Below are positions 18,823 through 29,900 of a stretch of 64,000 nucleotides of DNA, piece after piece. The DNA is from an uncultured SAR86 cluster bacterium. Lineage in GTDB: Bacteria; Pseudomonadota; Gammaproteobacteria; Magnimaribacterales; AG-339-G14. The translations under genes were made by a program, and so were the position numbers. The notes beneath the pieces were generated by a model. The model had not been told where the DNA came from. It worked only from the letters and a program-made list of their open reading frames with translations, and did not search any database. The first letter of the stretch is position 1; every line of letters begins with the position of its first letter. The DNA lies in NCBI GenBank assembly GCA_902526045.1, contig CABZJI010000003.1:62001-126000 (forward strand). The letters run 5' to 3'.

Positions 18823-21800
18823 TTAAAAGTTATAACCAATCCTTATTCCATATCTAGACCTTTCTCTAGCCATTATCCTCTGATAGTTTCCTACAGCTGT
18901 ACTTTGAAGCTCTCTATAATAATAGCTATTATTGTCAGTTATGTTTTGTCCATAAAATTGAACAAACCAAGAATCATCTGAGCTGGACAAAGTAATTTGA
19001 GCGCCTAACTCATCCCAAGCTTCTAACACGTCACTTGGAAGATTAAATACTCTTAAATATCTTTCTCCTTGATATGAGTAATCCAAACGATAATTAATTT
19101 TTAGATTCCCAATATCTTGTAAATAACCTATACCAAGGTTAGCTTGCAGTTCAGGATGAAATAAAGAATTACCTGAAACATCACTCACTAAACCTTCACT
19201 TATATCAGAACCAGGAACTAGATCAAATCCATGTAGTTGAGCTAAAATTTGATGAAGACCTGAAGCTCTATTTAATACCGAAGGCAGATGACCATCAGCA
19301 GGATTTTGACCAGCAAATGGATTCCAATAGCTTACTGGTGTAGGTTCTCCGAAAGTTCTGTCACCATGATGCTCAACTGGATTAAAAAATACCAAGCTAG
19401 CAAGGGTTAAACCGTCAAGAGTCGGATTTAAAGCAGATATGCCATCTGCAGGAGTCACTGCAGCGCCAGCAGTAGCTACCTCTTGCAAATAAGTGTTCCA
19501 CATAGCTTGTAATGCAGTTTTTTTAACAATAAAAGTCTCAGAAACTTGATCTTTTACAGTGTGCCAATCTGCAGAACCGGCTCCTCCGGTTAGTTGCAAG
19601 TCTCTATTCACCATGTCTATAGAGCCTTCTCCATCTTTTATCTCAGAAGATGTGTAACTTAGAGAGGCATTGAGGGTAAAACCAGGAACTTCGGGCGGCA
19701 TGTATAGTAAATCAGCCTCTGCACCCATGATTTCAACGTCAATTCCCTCGTTCACAGAGGTTCTATTTTTAATTTGAGTGATATGGTAATTTTCAATGTC
19801 ACTGTAGTAGGCAGAGACATTGAATCTTACACCTTGGTCTGGAAATTCATTTTTAAAACCTATTTCAAGATTATTTACCTCAGAGTTAGGAAATCCAGTA
19901 GGTACGCCAGCAAAACTAATTGGGTCAAAGCCAGGATTTATTCCACCACCTTTGAATCCAGTGGAAAAGGAAACAAACATCATGGAATCTTCATTTATGA
20001 AATAATCTACCACAAATCTACCTGTAAATTCTGAAGTCTCTCTGGTTGTTTCTAATCCAGCATTTCTATAAGCCTCCCCAGGCGCGGGTACTTTATTGCC
20101 AGGAATCGCGCTTTCCGGAACGGGGCAAAAAGATGCACCTTCAGGACAAAATAATGCTTCCCAGACTGCAGCTGAAGTTACCAAGCCACCTGTCCAAGCA
20201 GATGCAGCTGCATCAGTAATATTTCCTTTTGCATAACCTAAAATGTTAAATGATGGATTACTCGGACCAGCCTCTTTAAAATCATCCGTATATCTCATAC
20301 CAAAAGTAAGTTTTAGATCATCTCTAACTTCAAAATAATACTCACCAAAAATTGCGCTTGATTCAATTAAGCTTAAATTTGAGGTTCTAAAAAATGGAGC
20401 ATACAGTTGCGCCCCAAGACTAGCTGCTTGAGTACCTATCATTGCTGCTGGAGGTGAAACAGTTAATGCATCCAACCCCGATGCTACGACATCAGTATCA
20501 TCATCTTGAATATTTTTATAATAATTCATACCGAATAGGAAGTTATGAGGTCCGTCAAAACTTGAAAATAGTTTCATTTCAACTGCGTCTGTGTCAGCCA
20601 AAGCACTATAGTTAAAAGCTCCTGTGGGATAATTCAAAGTATCCAAAATGCATCCACCATAGAAACCAGCAGTGTAACCTTCGACTGAACAATTTGAATC
20701 GATGCTTGCAGACATAGTTCCAATACCACCAGGAGTTACGGGAGTATCGTTAAATCTTAATGTATCTAGCTCAGGAGATTCGTATGCCTCCAACCTATAA
20801 AACTTTCTATCTTTTCTGCTCGCAGCAACAGATAAAGATAGATCATCATTTATTTCATGATCTACGATGAATTGAGTAATATACTCGTCAACAGTATACA
20901 AAGGTTCGTTTCTAACATTCATCGTCCATAATTCTTGAGGAGCTCCAGCTAAACTAGTTACCGGTGTATAGTTTAAAACTCCTTGTGCAATGAGTAGTTG
21001 TTCAACCAATGTTGACATAGGATGAGCAATTTCAAACTTTTGATTTTCAGGCGCTTGCATTGTGCAGCCAAAAACTGCAGAAGGATCTCTATCACACCAA
21101 GTTCCTGATGTAAGGGTTCTTTTAGAATCTTCAATCTGAGCTTGATGAATAATATGAATTGTGGTTTTTTCAGAAGGTTCAAAGCTCAAAGTTGCTCTAT
21201 ATCCCATTTGATTTCGGTTATCCAGGTTATAATCAAGTCCTTCACTATAAATGTTATCTACCAAACCATCTTGCTTCAAAGTTGTTGAAGCAAATCTGAA
21301 AGCTGTACTATCATCCAATGGAATGTTCATTACTGTAGTCGTACCAAATCTTCCATAATCTCCAAGATCCACACTAACTTTGCCTGAAAAAGAAGTTGGA
21401 TCTGCTTTTGCAGTAATCATATTCAATGATCCACCAATAGCATTTCTTCCGTATAAAGTCCCAGCAGGTCCTCTGATTAACTCAACTCTTTCCATATCAA
21501 ATAGTTGACCTGTGTCTAGAGGTGTTACTCCAACAGCCAAGTCATTCAGGTGAACTCCAACTGCTGAATCTGCAGTACCTGATACCGCACCATTAACCAT
21601 ACCTCTTATTTCAATATCTCCACCGCCTTCACCAATATTTCCACCGAACCTCAGGCCTGGAACAAACAATTGCATATCATTAATTCCTTCTATTTGCTGC
21701 TCTAACAAATCATCTCCAGAAAAAGACGAAACTGACAAAGGAACATCTTGTAGGCTTTGCTCTTGTCTTTGTGCAGTAACAATAATCTCTTCTAATCCAT

Positions 21801-21876
21801 CAGAATCTTGAACAAATACGAGGGGTGATGTAAGAAATGAGAAGAATAAAATTAAATTGATTGAGAATTTATGCAT
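18823..21876 (-). CDS. TonB-dependent receptor
   Basis: TonB box-like LEEIIVTAQRQEQSLQDVPLSV, plug VELIRGPAGTLYGRNAIGGSLNMITAKA, C-terminal GIRIGYNF. Confidence 0.95.
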   Translation of the reverse strand: MHKFSINLILFFSFLTSPLVFVQDSDGLEEIIVTAQRQEQSLQDVPLSVSSFSGDDLLEQQIEGINDMQLFVPGLRFGGNIGEGGGDIEIRGMVNGAVSGTADSAVGVHLNDLAVGVTPLDTGQLFDMERVELIRGPAGTLYGRNAIGGSLNMITAKADPTSFSGKVSVDLGDYGRFGTTTVMNIPLDDSTAFRFASTTLKQDGLVDNIYSEGLDYNLDNRNQMGYRATLSFEPSEKTTIHIIHQAQIEDSKRTLTSGTWCDRDPSAVFGCTMQAPENQKFEIAHPMSTLVEQLLIAQGVLNYTPVTSLAGAPQELWTMNVRNEPLYTVDEYITQFIVDHEINDDLSLSVAASRKDRKFYRLEAYESPELDTLRFNDTPVTPGGIGTMSASIDSNCSVEGYTAGFYGGCILDTLNYPTGAFNYSALADTDAVEMKLFSSFDGPHNFLFGMNYYKNIQDDDTDVVASGLDALTVSPPAAMIGTQAASLGAQLYAPFFRTSNLSLIESSAIFGEYYFEVRDDLKLTFGMRYTDDFKEAGPSNPSFNILGYAKGNITDAAASAWTGGLVTSAAVWEALFCPEGASFCPVPESAIPGNKVPAPGEAYRNAGLETTRETSEFTGRFVVDYFINEDSMMFVSFSTGFKGGGINPGFDPISFAGVPTGFPNSEVNNLEIGFKNEFPDQGVRFNVSAYYSDIENYHITQIKNRTSVNEGIDVEIMGAEADLLYMPPEVPGFTLNASLSYTSSEIKDGEGSIDMVNRDLQLTGGAGSADWHTVKDQVSETFIVKKTALQAMWNTYLQEVATAGAAVTPADGISALNPTLDGLTLASLVFFNPVEHHGDRTFGEPTPVSYWNPFAGQNPADGHLPSVLNRASGLHQILAQLHGFDLVPGSDISEGLVSDVSGNSLFHPELQANLGIGYLQDIGNLKINYRLDYSYQGERYLRVFNLPSDVLEAWDELGAQITLSSSDDSWFVQFYGQNITDNNSYYYRELQSTAVGNYQRIMARERSRYGIRIGYNF

Positions 21877-21991
21877 AACACTCCTTGTCTAGAATAAATC
21901 ATTAATTTAAGAGCGTAATCTATCCTAATTAGATGAAAAATTAAATAGATTTATATTTGTATAAAATTATTTAAAAGAGTAAGTCAATAAA

Positions 21992-23716
21992 CTAATTAAG
22001 ATTTTCCCAAAAGTTTGAATAAGACTTATAAAAATCAGAGTGTTCAATTTTGTCATCCGTAATTGAAGAATCGTAAATCCTTGCATTCGACCTGACGTAA
22101 TCAAATCTCTCAGCAATATTTGGTGAGCCATTTTTTGCAAAATTAATCCAATCTGCGCGCATTTTTTTAGCTAGATCAATATCAGAATCATCATAAGAAC
22201 CATCGATACCAAATAATCCTCCTTTATTGAATAAATATCCAAGCTCGAGAGCATGTGTAGCACCAAGATAATCATTAGGAATATTAGGTTTTTTATCAAA
22301 TTGATAAAGATACGTGGGATTACCGGATAATGAGTGTTGCTTTGCTATAAAGTAGGAAGGAGCACCGAAAAATAAAAATCCCCAGAAATCAGTAGCTGCA
22401 TCATAGAAATTTTCATCCAAACTTAACGCAAAATCTTTCATTCCACTGGGTCCTTGAAATGATAAAGGATCGGGGTTTACAAAGGCCCAAAGACTTTCTG
22501 GCCAAAACTCACCAAATAAATTGAATGTCTTTTGATCAATAATTAATGGAAATAGACTAGTGCCCTCATCGCCGTTGAAACCCACCATGAAGGGTAAATC
22601 ATGAACATTTTGATTTATAAAGGCATCTTTTATAGATTCAGGAAAAACATATCCATCTACAATCTGATTTGTCATCATAATTAAATCCTGATCGAGTTGA
22701 AAATCATCAATTGAGACAATATCAAGGGCAGGTAACTCTCTAAGATCTTTTATGTTGGCATTTGCTCCTAAAAAATATTCAGCTAACTTTATGCCTTTAG
22801 ATTCAGCAGAGACTATAATTCCCTTATCTTCTCTAATGTCGGTAAGAACATTTGGTAGCCCGGTTCCGCTTTGAGCAATGGCTTTATGAAATAATCCTTT
22901 TGAAAGAGGACTTATCATCAATGAGGTAACCGCTTGACCTCCAGCTGATTCACCAAAGATGGTTACGTTATTTGGATCGCCCCTAAAACTTGAAATGTTC
23001 TCTTTCACCCACTTTAATGCAGTTATTTGATCTAAAGTTCCGTAATTACCAGAAACATTGTTTATTGACTCTTTTGATAATTCTGGATGAGCTAACCAAG
23101 CAAAAACACCTAGTCGGTAATTTATGCTCACCACAATGACATCCCCCTCATTAGGAATATATTGACTGGTATAATTACTTTCATGCCCAGAACCCCATCG
23201 CGAAGCACCTCCATGAATCCAAAACATTACTGGTTTATTTGCTGAGCCTCCTTTAGGAACAACAATATTTAGAAATAAACAATCTTCAGACATATCGTCA
23301 TAAGTAAAACGATTAAAACCTGCATTATTTTGAGAATCATCAGATGAAATATCTAAGCCTGATTTTTCTATAATAAGATCATAAAAGCCATTATTACCGG
23401 TCAGTTTCCCATCAGGAGTCAATAATTCAAGTGGTTGCATGCAAGCTTTACCATGTGAACTTGCTAAAAAAGTACCCTCCCATCCATCATGAGGCAAAGG
23501 TTCCTTCCAACGAAGGTTGCCAATGGGAGCTTTCGCGTAAGGGATACCAAAATATTTTATTGTGCCATCATTCTGATCAATTCCTTTGATTTTGCCCTGC
23601 TGAATACTAATGATTGATGAGTCTTGATCATAGGAACAAGAAAGGAAAAAACAAAAAACCCCGATAAAAATCAGGGTTTTTTGTAGGTATTTACAAAATT
23701 TAGAAATTGTAACCAA
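21992..23716 (-). CDS. Type-B carboxylesterase, lipoprotein
   Basis: GIPYAKAPIGNLRWKEP, CLFLNIVVP, GESAGGQAVTSLM; lipobox FLSC; TTG at 23716 gives MVTISKFCKYLQKTLIFIGVFCFFLSC; ORF-track start is GTG at 23755. Confidence 0.88.
   Translation of the reverse strand: MVTISKFCKYLQKTLIFIGVFCFFLSCSYDQDSSIISIQQGKIKGIDQNDGTIKYFGIPYAKAPIGNLRWKEPLPHDGWEGTFLASSHGKACMQPLELLTPDGKLTGNNGFYDLIIEKSGLDISSDDSQNNAGFNRFTYDDMSEDCLFLNIVVPKGGSANKPVMFWIHGGASRWGSGHESNYTSQYIPNEGDVIVVSINYRLGVFAWLAHPELSKESINNVSGNYGTLDQITALKWVKENISSFRGDPNNVTIFGESAGGQAVTSLMISPLSKGLFHKAIAQSGTGLPNVLTDIREDKGIIVSAESKGIKLAEYFLGANANIKDLRELPALDIVSIDDFQLDQDLIMMTNQIVDGYVFPESIKDAFINQNVHDLPFMVGFNGDEGTSLFPLIIDQKTFNLFGEFWPESLWAFVNPDPLSFQGPSGMKDFALSLDENFYDAATDFWGFLFFGAPSYFIAKQHSLSGNPTYLYQFDKKPNIPNDYLGATHALELGYLFNKGGLFGIDGSYDDSDIDLAKKMRADWINFAKNGSPNIAERFDYVRSNARIYDSSITDDKIEHSDFYKSYSNFWENLN
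23653..23684 (-). terminator. Rho-independent terminator downstream of TonB receptor, lying inside the esterase 5' coding region
   Basis: acaaaaaACCCCGATaaaaATCAGGGTtttttg imperfect stem with T-run on the - strand transcript. Confidence 0.75.
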
Positions 23717-26714
23717 CCCTAAAACCAAAGACTTGCGGATCTCTAACAGTAACACCTCTAGTTTGTCCTACTGAAGCATCACCCAGACCAATTCCGGTAA
23801 CATTAAGTTCATCAGTAATGTTTTGACCGTAGAATTGAACATACCAACTATCGTCGTTAGCGGGTGTAACGGTAATCTGTAAATTTGATTCTAACCATGA
23901 ATCAATCTGATCCTCAGGAAGATTAAATATACGTACATACCTTGCACCTTGATAAGCAACATCGAGTCTAGTGGTTATGTTGACACTGCCTGCTTGTGCT
24001 GTGTAAGAAATACCAACATTAGCAGATGAATCAGGATGAACTAATGAATTTCCAGAAATATCGGTTTCTAGACCTTCAGATACTACTGCAGCTGGATCAA
24101 AGCCCATTAATTGAGCCATTGTTCTCATGCCAGCCTGAACTCCTAGAGAAGGTAAATGTCCTTCAGCAGGAGCTAAACCTAATGCGGGAACCAAATAACT
24201 AACTGGCGTTGGTTGACCGTAAGTTCTATCTCCGTGAAACTCTGCAGGTATTAATGCTGCCATCAAATCAGCAGTAGTGGTTGCCCCGGCAGTTAGAACT
24301 TCAATGGCATCCAATCCTGTTTGAGCAGCTCCGCCCGTAACAGTTTCTTGCAACCAAGCACCGTAAACGGCTTGTAATGCATCTTTTCTCATAATGTACA
24401 TAGTAGAAAGTTCGTCTTTCATTAAGTGCCAGTTCTTACTGTCTGGATGCCCTGAAAAGGCTCCATCAGGCTGGACTGGATCAAGCGCCGAAACACCATC
24501 AGCAATAGTTGATTGAGTCATTGCCACAGAAGCATTCAAAGCAAGACCTGGAACTGAGGGAGGAGCGTACAACAACTCTAATTCGAGTCCCATGATATCG
24601 ACATCAATACCTTCATTAATTGAGGTTTTGTTCATAATTTTTGTGATGTGATAATTTTCTGCATCATATGCATAAACGGCACCGTTTAAACGAACACCCT
24701 GTTCAGGAAATTCTGTTTTAAACCCAAATTCAAGTGATATGAGATCTGAGGCTGGAAATATTTGCGGTGTGTTAGGAAAAATTACAGGATCAAGAGCAGG
24801 GTTAAAACCACCACCCTTAAAACCTTTCGATAAATTTACATAAATCAACGAGTTTTCATCGACAAAATAATCAACGACAAATCTTCCGGTCATGGCACTA
24901 AATTCCATATACGGATCCAGACCTGTAGTTGCGATATAAGCTTCTCCATAATCAGGAACACTTCCTAAAAGGGGACAAAATCCTTGCTCAAAGTTTCCAC
25001 AAGCAAAAGCTTCGAAAGCAGCAGCAGTTGGTATGGCTCCTTCTGTCAGAAGATTTACTCCTAAGTCAGTAGCTCGACCTTTAGAAAAACCTAAAACGTT
25101 AACAAATGCAATTCTACTTAAGCTTGTTTTTTCATCTTCATTATATCTAAGACCAAAAGTAAGTTTTAAGTCTTCTCTCGGCTCATAATAAAGTTCTCCA
25201 AAAACTGCTTGCGATTCAATAGTCCCTTTATCATTTGTTCTGTATAAACTTGGATAAAGTTGTGCGCCTAGAGCAGCAGCAGGACCAGCCAATAATGCTG
25301 GCGGTGCTTGAGCTAAGACATCCAATCCACTTGCATATACATCATATAAGGTAATGGAAGCATTATCATAGTAAGTGTAACCGGCTAGGAAGTTTACATT
25401 TCCATCGAATGAAGAACTCACTTTTAATTCAAGTACTTTTGTATCAACGTCTGATTCTGGTCTATCTCCGCCTGTTGGATAATTTATTGTATCCATGACA
25501 CAACCACCGTAAGCACCAAGAGTTCCTGCGTCTAAATCACATCCTGGACCGTACCCTGACATATTGATCAAACCACCAGGGGTGGCAGCAGTATTTTTAA
25601 ATCTTAAAGTTTGCATTTCAGGAGAGGAATAAGCAGACATTCTCATGAAAGTTCTATCTTTTGAGTGAGCACCTATTGAAATATCAATATCATCAACGCT
25701 GTGCTCTATGAGAAGTTGCGTAGTGTATTGATCAACTTGATAGAGAGAATTACCACGAGTATTTACTTGTCTGAATCCTTGAGGAGCACCAGACATATCA
25801 GTTGTTGTAGTAAAATCCAATACTCCCATAGCAACCATCAAGTTTTCAACGTAAGTTCCCATGGGGTGGGTTAACTCAAATGCTCGCTCAGAAGTACGAG
25901 TACAACCCGTTACAAAAGATGTATCTCTTTTACAGTATACGTTACCACCTAATGTTCTGGTTGAATCTTCAATTTCTGCGTTATGGATAATATGGATTGT
26001 AGTATTGTCAGTTGGCTCAAAAGTTAAAGTAGCTCGATAAGCTACTTGATTTCTTCCATCAACATCTTGATCTTTTTGAACAGAGTAAATGTTTTCCATA
26101 TAACCGTCTCTTTTAAGAGTAGATGTGGCAAGTCTCAAAGCCACTTTATCGTCTAATGGAATATTAAAAGTTGAGGTTGTTTTCAGTCCGTTATAGTCAG
26201 CAATATCGATACTTGCATTACCGTAATAACCAGACGTGTCCCCTTTTGCAGTAATCATGTTGATGGCGCCACCAACTGAATTTCTTCCAAATAAGGTTCC
26301 TGCTGGTCCTCTGATAACCTCTATTCTCTGCATGTCAAAGAATGTTCCATCCTGCAAAGTTGTTGAACCTAATGCTAAGTCATTCATGTGGATTGCAACT
26401 CCAGCATCTGCAGAAGCTGCAACGGCTAAATTAGTAATTCCACGAATATCAAATCCACCACCGCCAGAAAAAGCAGTGGGTGCAAAAGTCAATCCAGGAA
26501 CCACAAGTTGAAGATCCGAAGCTTCCTCAATTTGCTGTTCAAGCAAATCATCTGCATTAAAAGCTGTCACAGCCAAAGGAACGTCTTGAAGACTTTGTTC
26601 TTGTCTTTGCGATGTAACGGTTACTTCTTCAAGAGCATTGTCTTGCGCTATCGAATATCCAGTGAAAATGAGTGCCAATATCAATAATGGCGATAATAAT
26701 TTTTTTATACTCAT
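23700..26714 (-). CDS. TonB-dependent receptor, paralog of the one at 18823-21876
   Basis: LEEVTVTSQRQEQSLQDVPLAV, IEVIRGPAGTLFGRNSVGGAINMITAKG, C-terminal GFRVGYNF. Confidence 0.95.
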   Translation of the reverse strand: MSIKKLLSPLLILALIFTGYSIAQDNALEEVTVTSQRQEQSLQDVPLAVTAFNADDLLEQQIEEASDLQLVVPGLTFAPTAFSGGGGFDIRGITNLAVAASADAGVAIHMNDLALGSTTLQDGTFFDMQRIEVIRGPAGTLFGRNSVGGAINMITAKGDTSGYYGNASIDIADYNGLKTTSTFNIPLDDKVALRLATSTLKRDGYMENIYSVQKDQDVDGRNQVAYRATLTFEPTDNTTIHIIHNAEIEDSTRTLGGNVYCKRDTSFVTGCTRTSERAFELTHPMGTYVENLMVAMGVLDFTTTTDMSGAPQGFRQVNTRGNSLYQVDQYTTQLLIEHSVDDIDISIGAHSKDRTFMRMSAYSSPEMQTLRFKNTAATPGGLINMSGYGPGCDLDAGTLGAYGGCVMDTINYPTGGDRPESDVDTKVLELKVSSSFDGNVNFLAGYTYYDNASITLYDVYASGLDVLAQAPPALLAGPAAALGAQLYPSLYRTNDKGTIESQAVFGELYYEPREDLKLTFGLRYNEDEKTSLSRIAFVNVLGFSKGRATDLGVNLLTEGAIPTAAAFEAFACGNFEQGFCPLLGSVPDYGEAYIATTGLDPYMEFSAMTGRFVVDYFVDENSLIYVNLSKGFKGGGFNPALDPVIFPNTPQIFPASDLISLEFGFKTEFPEQGVRLNGAVYAYDAENYHITKIMNKTSINEGIDVDIMGLELELLYAPPSVPGLALNASVAMTQSTIADGVSALDPVQPDGAFSGHPDSKNWHLMKDELSTMYIMRKDALQAVYGAWLQETVTGGAAQTGLDAIEVLTAGATTTADLMAALIPAEFHGDRTYGQPTPVSYLVPALGLAPAEGHLPSLGVQAGMRTMAQLMGFDPAAVVSEGLETDISGNSLVHPDSSANVGISYTAQAGSVNITTRLDVAYQGARYVRIFNLPEDQIDSWLESNLQITVTPANDDSWYVQFYGQNITDELNVTGIGLGDASVGQTRGVTVRDPQVFGFRVGYNF

Positions 26715-26857
26715 AACATTCCCCTTTGTGTTTTGAGTTGATAACTTCCGTGTTAATACTATTTAAGACTCCCTTCTTAAACGTATTATCGTTAATTTAT
26801 AGTAAAAATAGACAAAATTAAACGTTTTTGTAACATATTTGATCAATTATTTAGATA

Positions 26858-26896
26858 TAAAAAAAGCCTCCTTCAATAATAAGGGAGGCTTTTTTA
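26858..26896. terminator. Rho-independent terminator
   Basis: aaaaaaAGCCTCCttcaataataaGGGAGGCTttttt. Confidence 0.88.
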
Positions 26897-26904
26897 TTTA
26901 AAGA

Positions 26905-29900
26905 TTAAAAATTATATCTATACTCTATTCCAGTTACCCTTGGATCTCTTAAGAAATAACTTTGGAAATTACCGGTCACGTCAGTTGAGTTATATTTCCA
27001 AGTTATATTATCCTCATTGAGAGCATTTCTTGAAAAAAATCTGAAATACCATTGATTTTCAACGTCTCCTACCGTTAAACCAATATTTATTTCATCCCAA
27101 GCATCAACCTTACCGTATAAATCATTGTTAAATTCATTTACGTACATATCGCTTTGATAATAGTAGTAAATATTTGGAACAATTGAGATGCCGTTACCAA
27201 TTTCAAAATTGTAAGAAAGTCCTAATGAAGTTGTCATTTCTGGCGTATTAGGAAGACGATTGCCATCAATACTTTGCTTCACGCCTGTAGAAGTTGGTAT
27301 TCCAAGAGCTGATAATGCCACCCTAGACATATAAATTGGATGGCCGTCTGCTTGAGTTGTTCCAGGAACTGGTAACCAAGCATCCAAACTTGCTAAGACA
27401 GCTTGAACTGAATTGACAAGATCTTTATCAGCAATAAAGGTGTTTGCAACACAACCCTCACCTTCATAAAAAAGATCAATACATTTGTAAATAGTATTGC
27501 TGGCATCAAAATAAGGCGTACCTTGAGCTGCAATGTTGAACGGATCAATTGTAAGCTCGTCATCTTGGATTTTTGTGTTTATGTAGGCAAACATAAAATC
27601 TAACCTCAGATTTGGAATTGCAGCAGGAACGTAATCCATTTCTATTTCAGCCCCAAAATTTTCTGAGTCAATATTGAAATTAAAAGTTGTAGTAGCAAGA
27701 ATCCTTGATATTTGCATATCGGTATACTTGTTGTAAAAAATCGAAGTATTCAGTCTCATTTGACCATTGAGCAAAATTGACTTGATTCCCAATTCAAATG
27801 CATCAACTTTTTCCTCTACTGTGTTTGCAGGAATTAAACCCTTTTCATAAATTCTTGGGTTAATTGGAGGATTAATGCCTGCAGGTTTAGTTCCTCTGGA
27901 ATAAGAAGCATACAAAAGAGAATCATCACCGAAAGTATAATCAACGATTAATCTTCCAGCAGTTGTTGTGTAATCTAGTTTATTCTTTTTATATGACTCC
28001 CAGCCAGGAATATTATAACTTTCGCTTCTATCATAGAGCGGAGGAACCAAATCTTTAACACTCATAAAGTAAGTCGCATAAGCCGTTCCAGTTGCTAAAG
28101 CTTGTTGTTGAGGATCTGTAATTAAGCCAGCTGCAGCAATACCACCTGCTAAAGCAGCAGATGCAGCATTAACTTGAGCTGAAACTTGATAAAGATCAAT
28201 GGTTTCTTGCTCACCTGCTCCACAACCGTTTGATGATTGACCAGATAAAATCTGACCGATAACGCCAAGGTCTGGTGCTTGACCAAAAGCTCCTGCAATA
28301 CCCTCAAAACAGTTATATAAATCTCCATCGACCAACAACCAAGGCACGCCAGCAAATGCGCCGACATTTCTTGCTTGTCCATAATTTGTCGTTACGATAT
28401 CGTTAATTTTTTTCTCTTCTCCGTATCGCAAACCAAGAGTAATTCTCAAATCATCTCTCACATCAAAGTAAAGTTCTCCAAATAGACCGCTGGCCTCTAA
28501 TTCATACTCATTAATATCACCAAATGTAGTAGGAACAAAAAATTGGGCATCTCCTAGAAGCGTTAAAGGAGATGAAGTTGTTAGATAACTATCATCTTCA
28601 TAATGACCATAATGATTTACGCCGACTATGAAATTAAAAATACCATCTAGATCAGAACTATATTTAAGTTCGAGATATTCAGTTGCTTGTTCATTACTAG
28701 ATCCGTCAATGAATGAGTTTCTGTTAGTAGTCTGTAAAACATACTTGCCTGATTGACCGCTCAGTCTTTCTACCTGCGTGGGACCTTTTTTTCCGCATTG
28801 ATCTCCAACGCAGTGATCAAGCATATCAACCGAAACTAAGCCTCCAAGATAAGTAAGAGGATCATCAGAAACTTTTACACCAATCAAAGGCTCAACTGCC
28901 AAAGTTGTATCCATTCTTGTGTATGATGATGATTCCCGTGACATAACATTTAATGACACAATTCCATCCTCCAAATCGTGAGAAATATTAAGCTGATGAG
29001 TACCAGAATGCCTATCATATATAGGAGCGAAATCACTATGAGTCTGCCTAAGAGTCATGTTTGCAGGTCTCGGAACATCATTAAGACCAAACGCTGTGTA
29101 AGTTGCTGTGTTTGCACCCAAGGGCCCTGATTCTAGAAAGACTGCTCCAAGAATTCCATTATAGGTCGCCGCTGGATTAGCTATTCCAATTCCTTCGCCG
29201 CCTAAAGCACAACCCCTTGCAATATTAGTATCGGGAGTACAGACATAATTTGTTCGAAGTGTTCTGGTGCTTTCTTCTTCGTGCTCTTGGTACATGTAAT
29301 CAATTACAGTATTTCCAGAATCATATCTTAGAGAAATTCTTCCCACATAATGGTCTCGACCATCAAAAGTACCACCCAATGGTTCATAGAGGTTCTCAGT
29401 AAATCCATCTCTTTCTGTTTGTGTATAAGCGGCCCTTATAGCAAAATTTTCATCTAAAGGAATATTTATTGCGCCTTCAAATGTTTTTAAATCGTATTCA
29501 CCAATTGTAAAACCTGCATAGCCATCAAGACCTGCATCAACGGATGGCCTTTTGGTAACCAAATTAACTAATCCAGCTGTTGTCCCTCTTCCGAAAAGAG
29601 TACCTTGAGGACCTCTCAAGACTTCAACTCTATCCATATCAAACATTGTAGAAACATTTGTATTTTCTCCCCATGGAGATTCATTGATATGTGTTGTGAC
29701 CGATTGGTCAAAAGAAATACCAGTAGCAAGTCTTCCTATACCTCTGATGGAAACTGAGCTACCACCAAAATTAGTCTCTGAATAACTTAGATTAGGAACG
29801 TTAAGCTGTAAATCAGTGAATCTAACAGCTTGCCTTAAAGCGAGGTCATCAGCAGATAAAGCCGAAACAGCAATAGGAACATCTTGCAAGGATTTTTCTG

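Noticed and set aside
19774-21182. Small ORFs (19774-20034, 19820-20005, 20973-21182) within the TonB receptor gene
   Set aside because: Overlap an intact, well-recognised receptor; no RBS or domain support.
26236-26511. Antisense ORF within the second TonB receptor
   Set aside because: Shadow ORF of a conserved plug-domain coding region.
18823-26714. Receptor paralogs considered as a long direct DNA repeat
   Set aside because: Similarity is at protein level; nucleotide identity is too patchy to call a recombinogenic repeat by eye.
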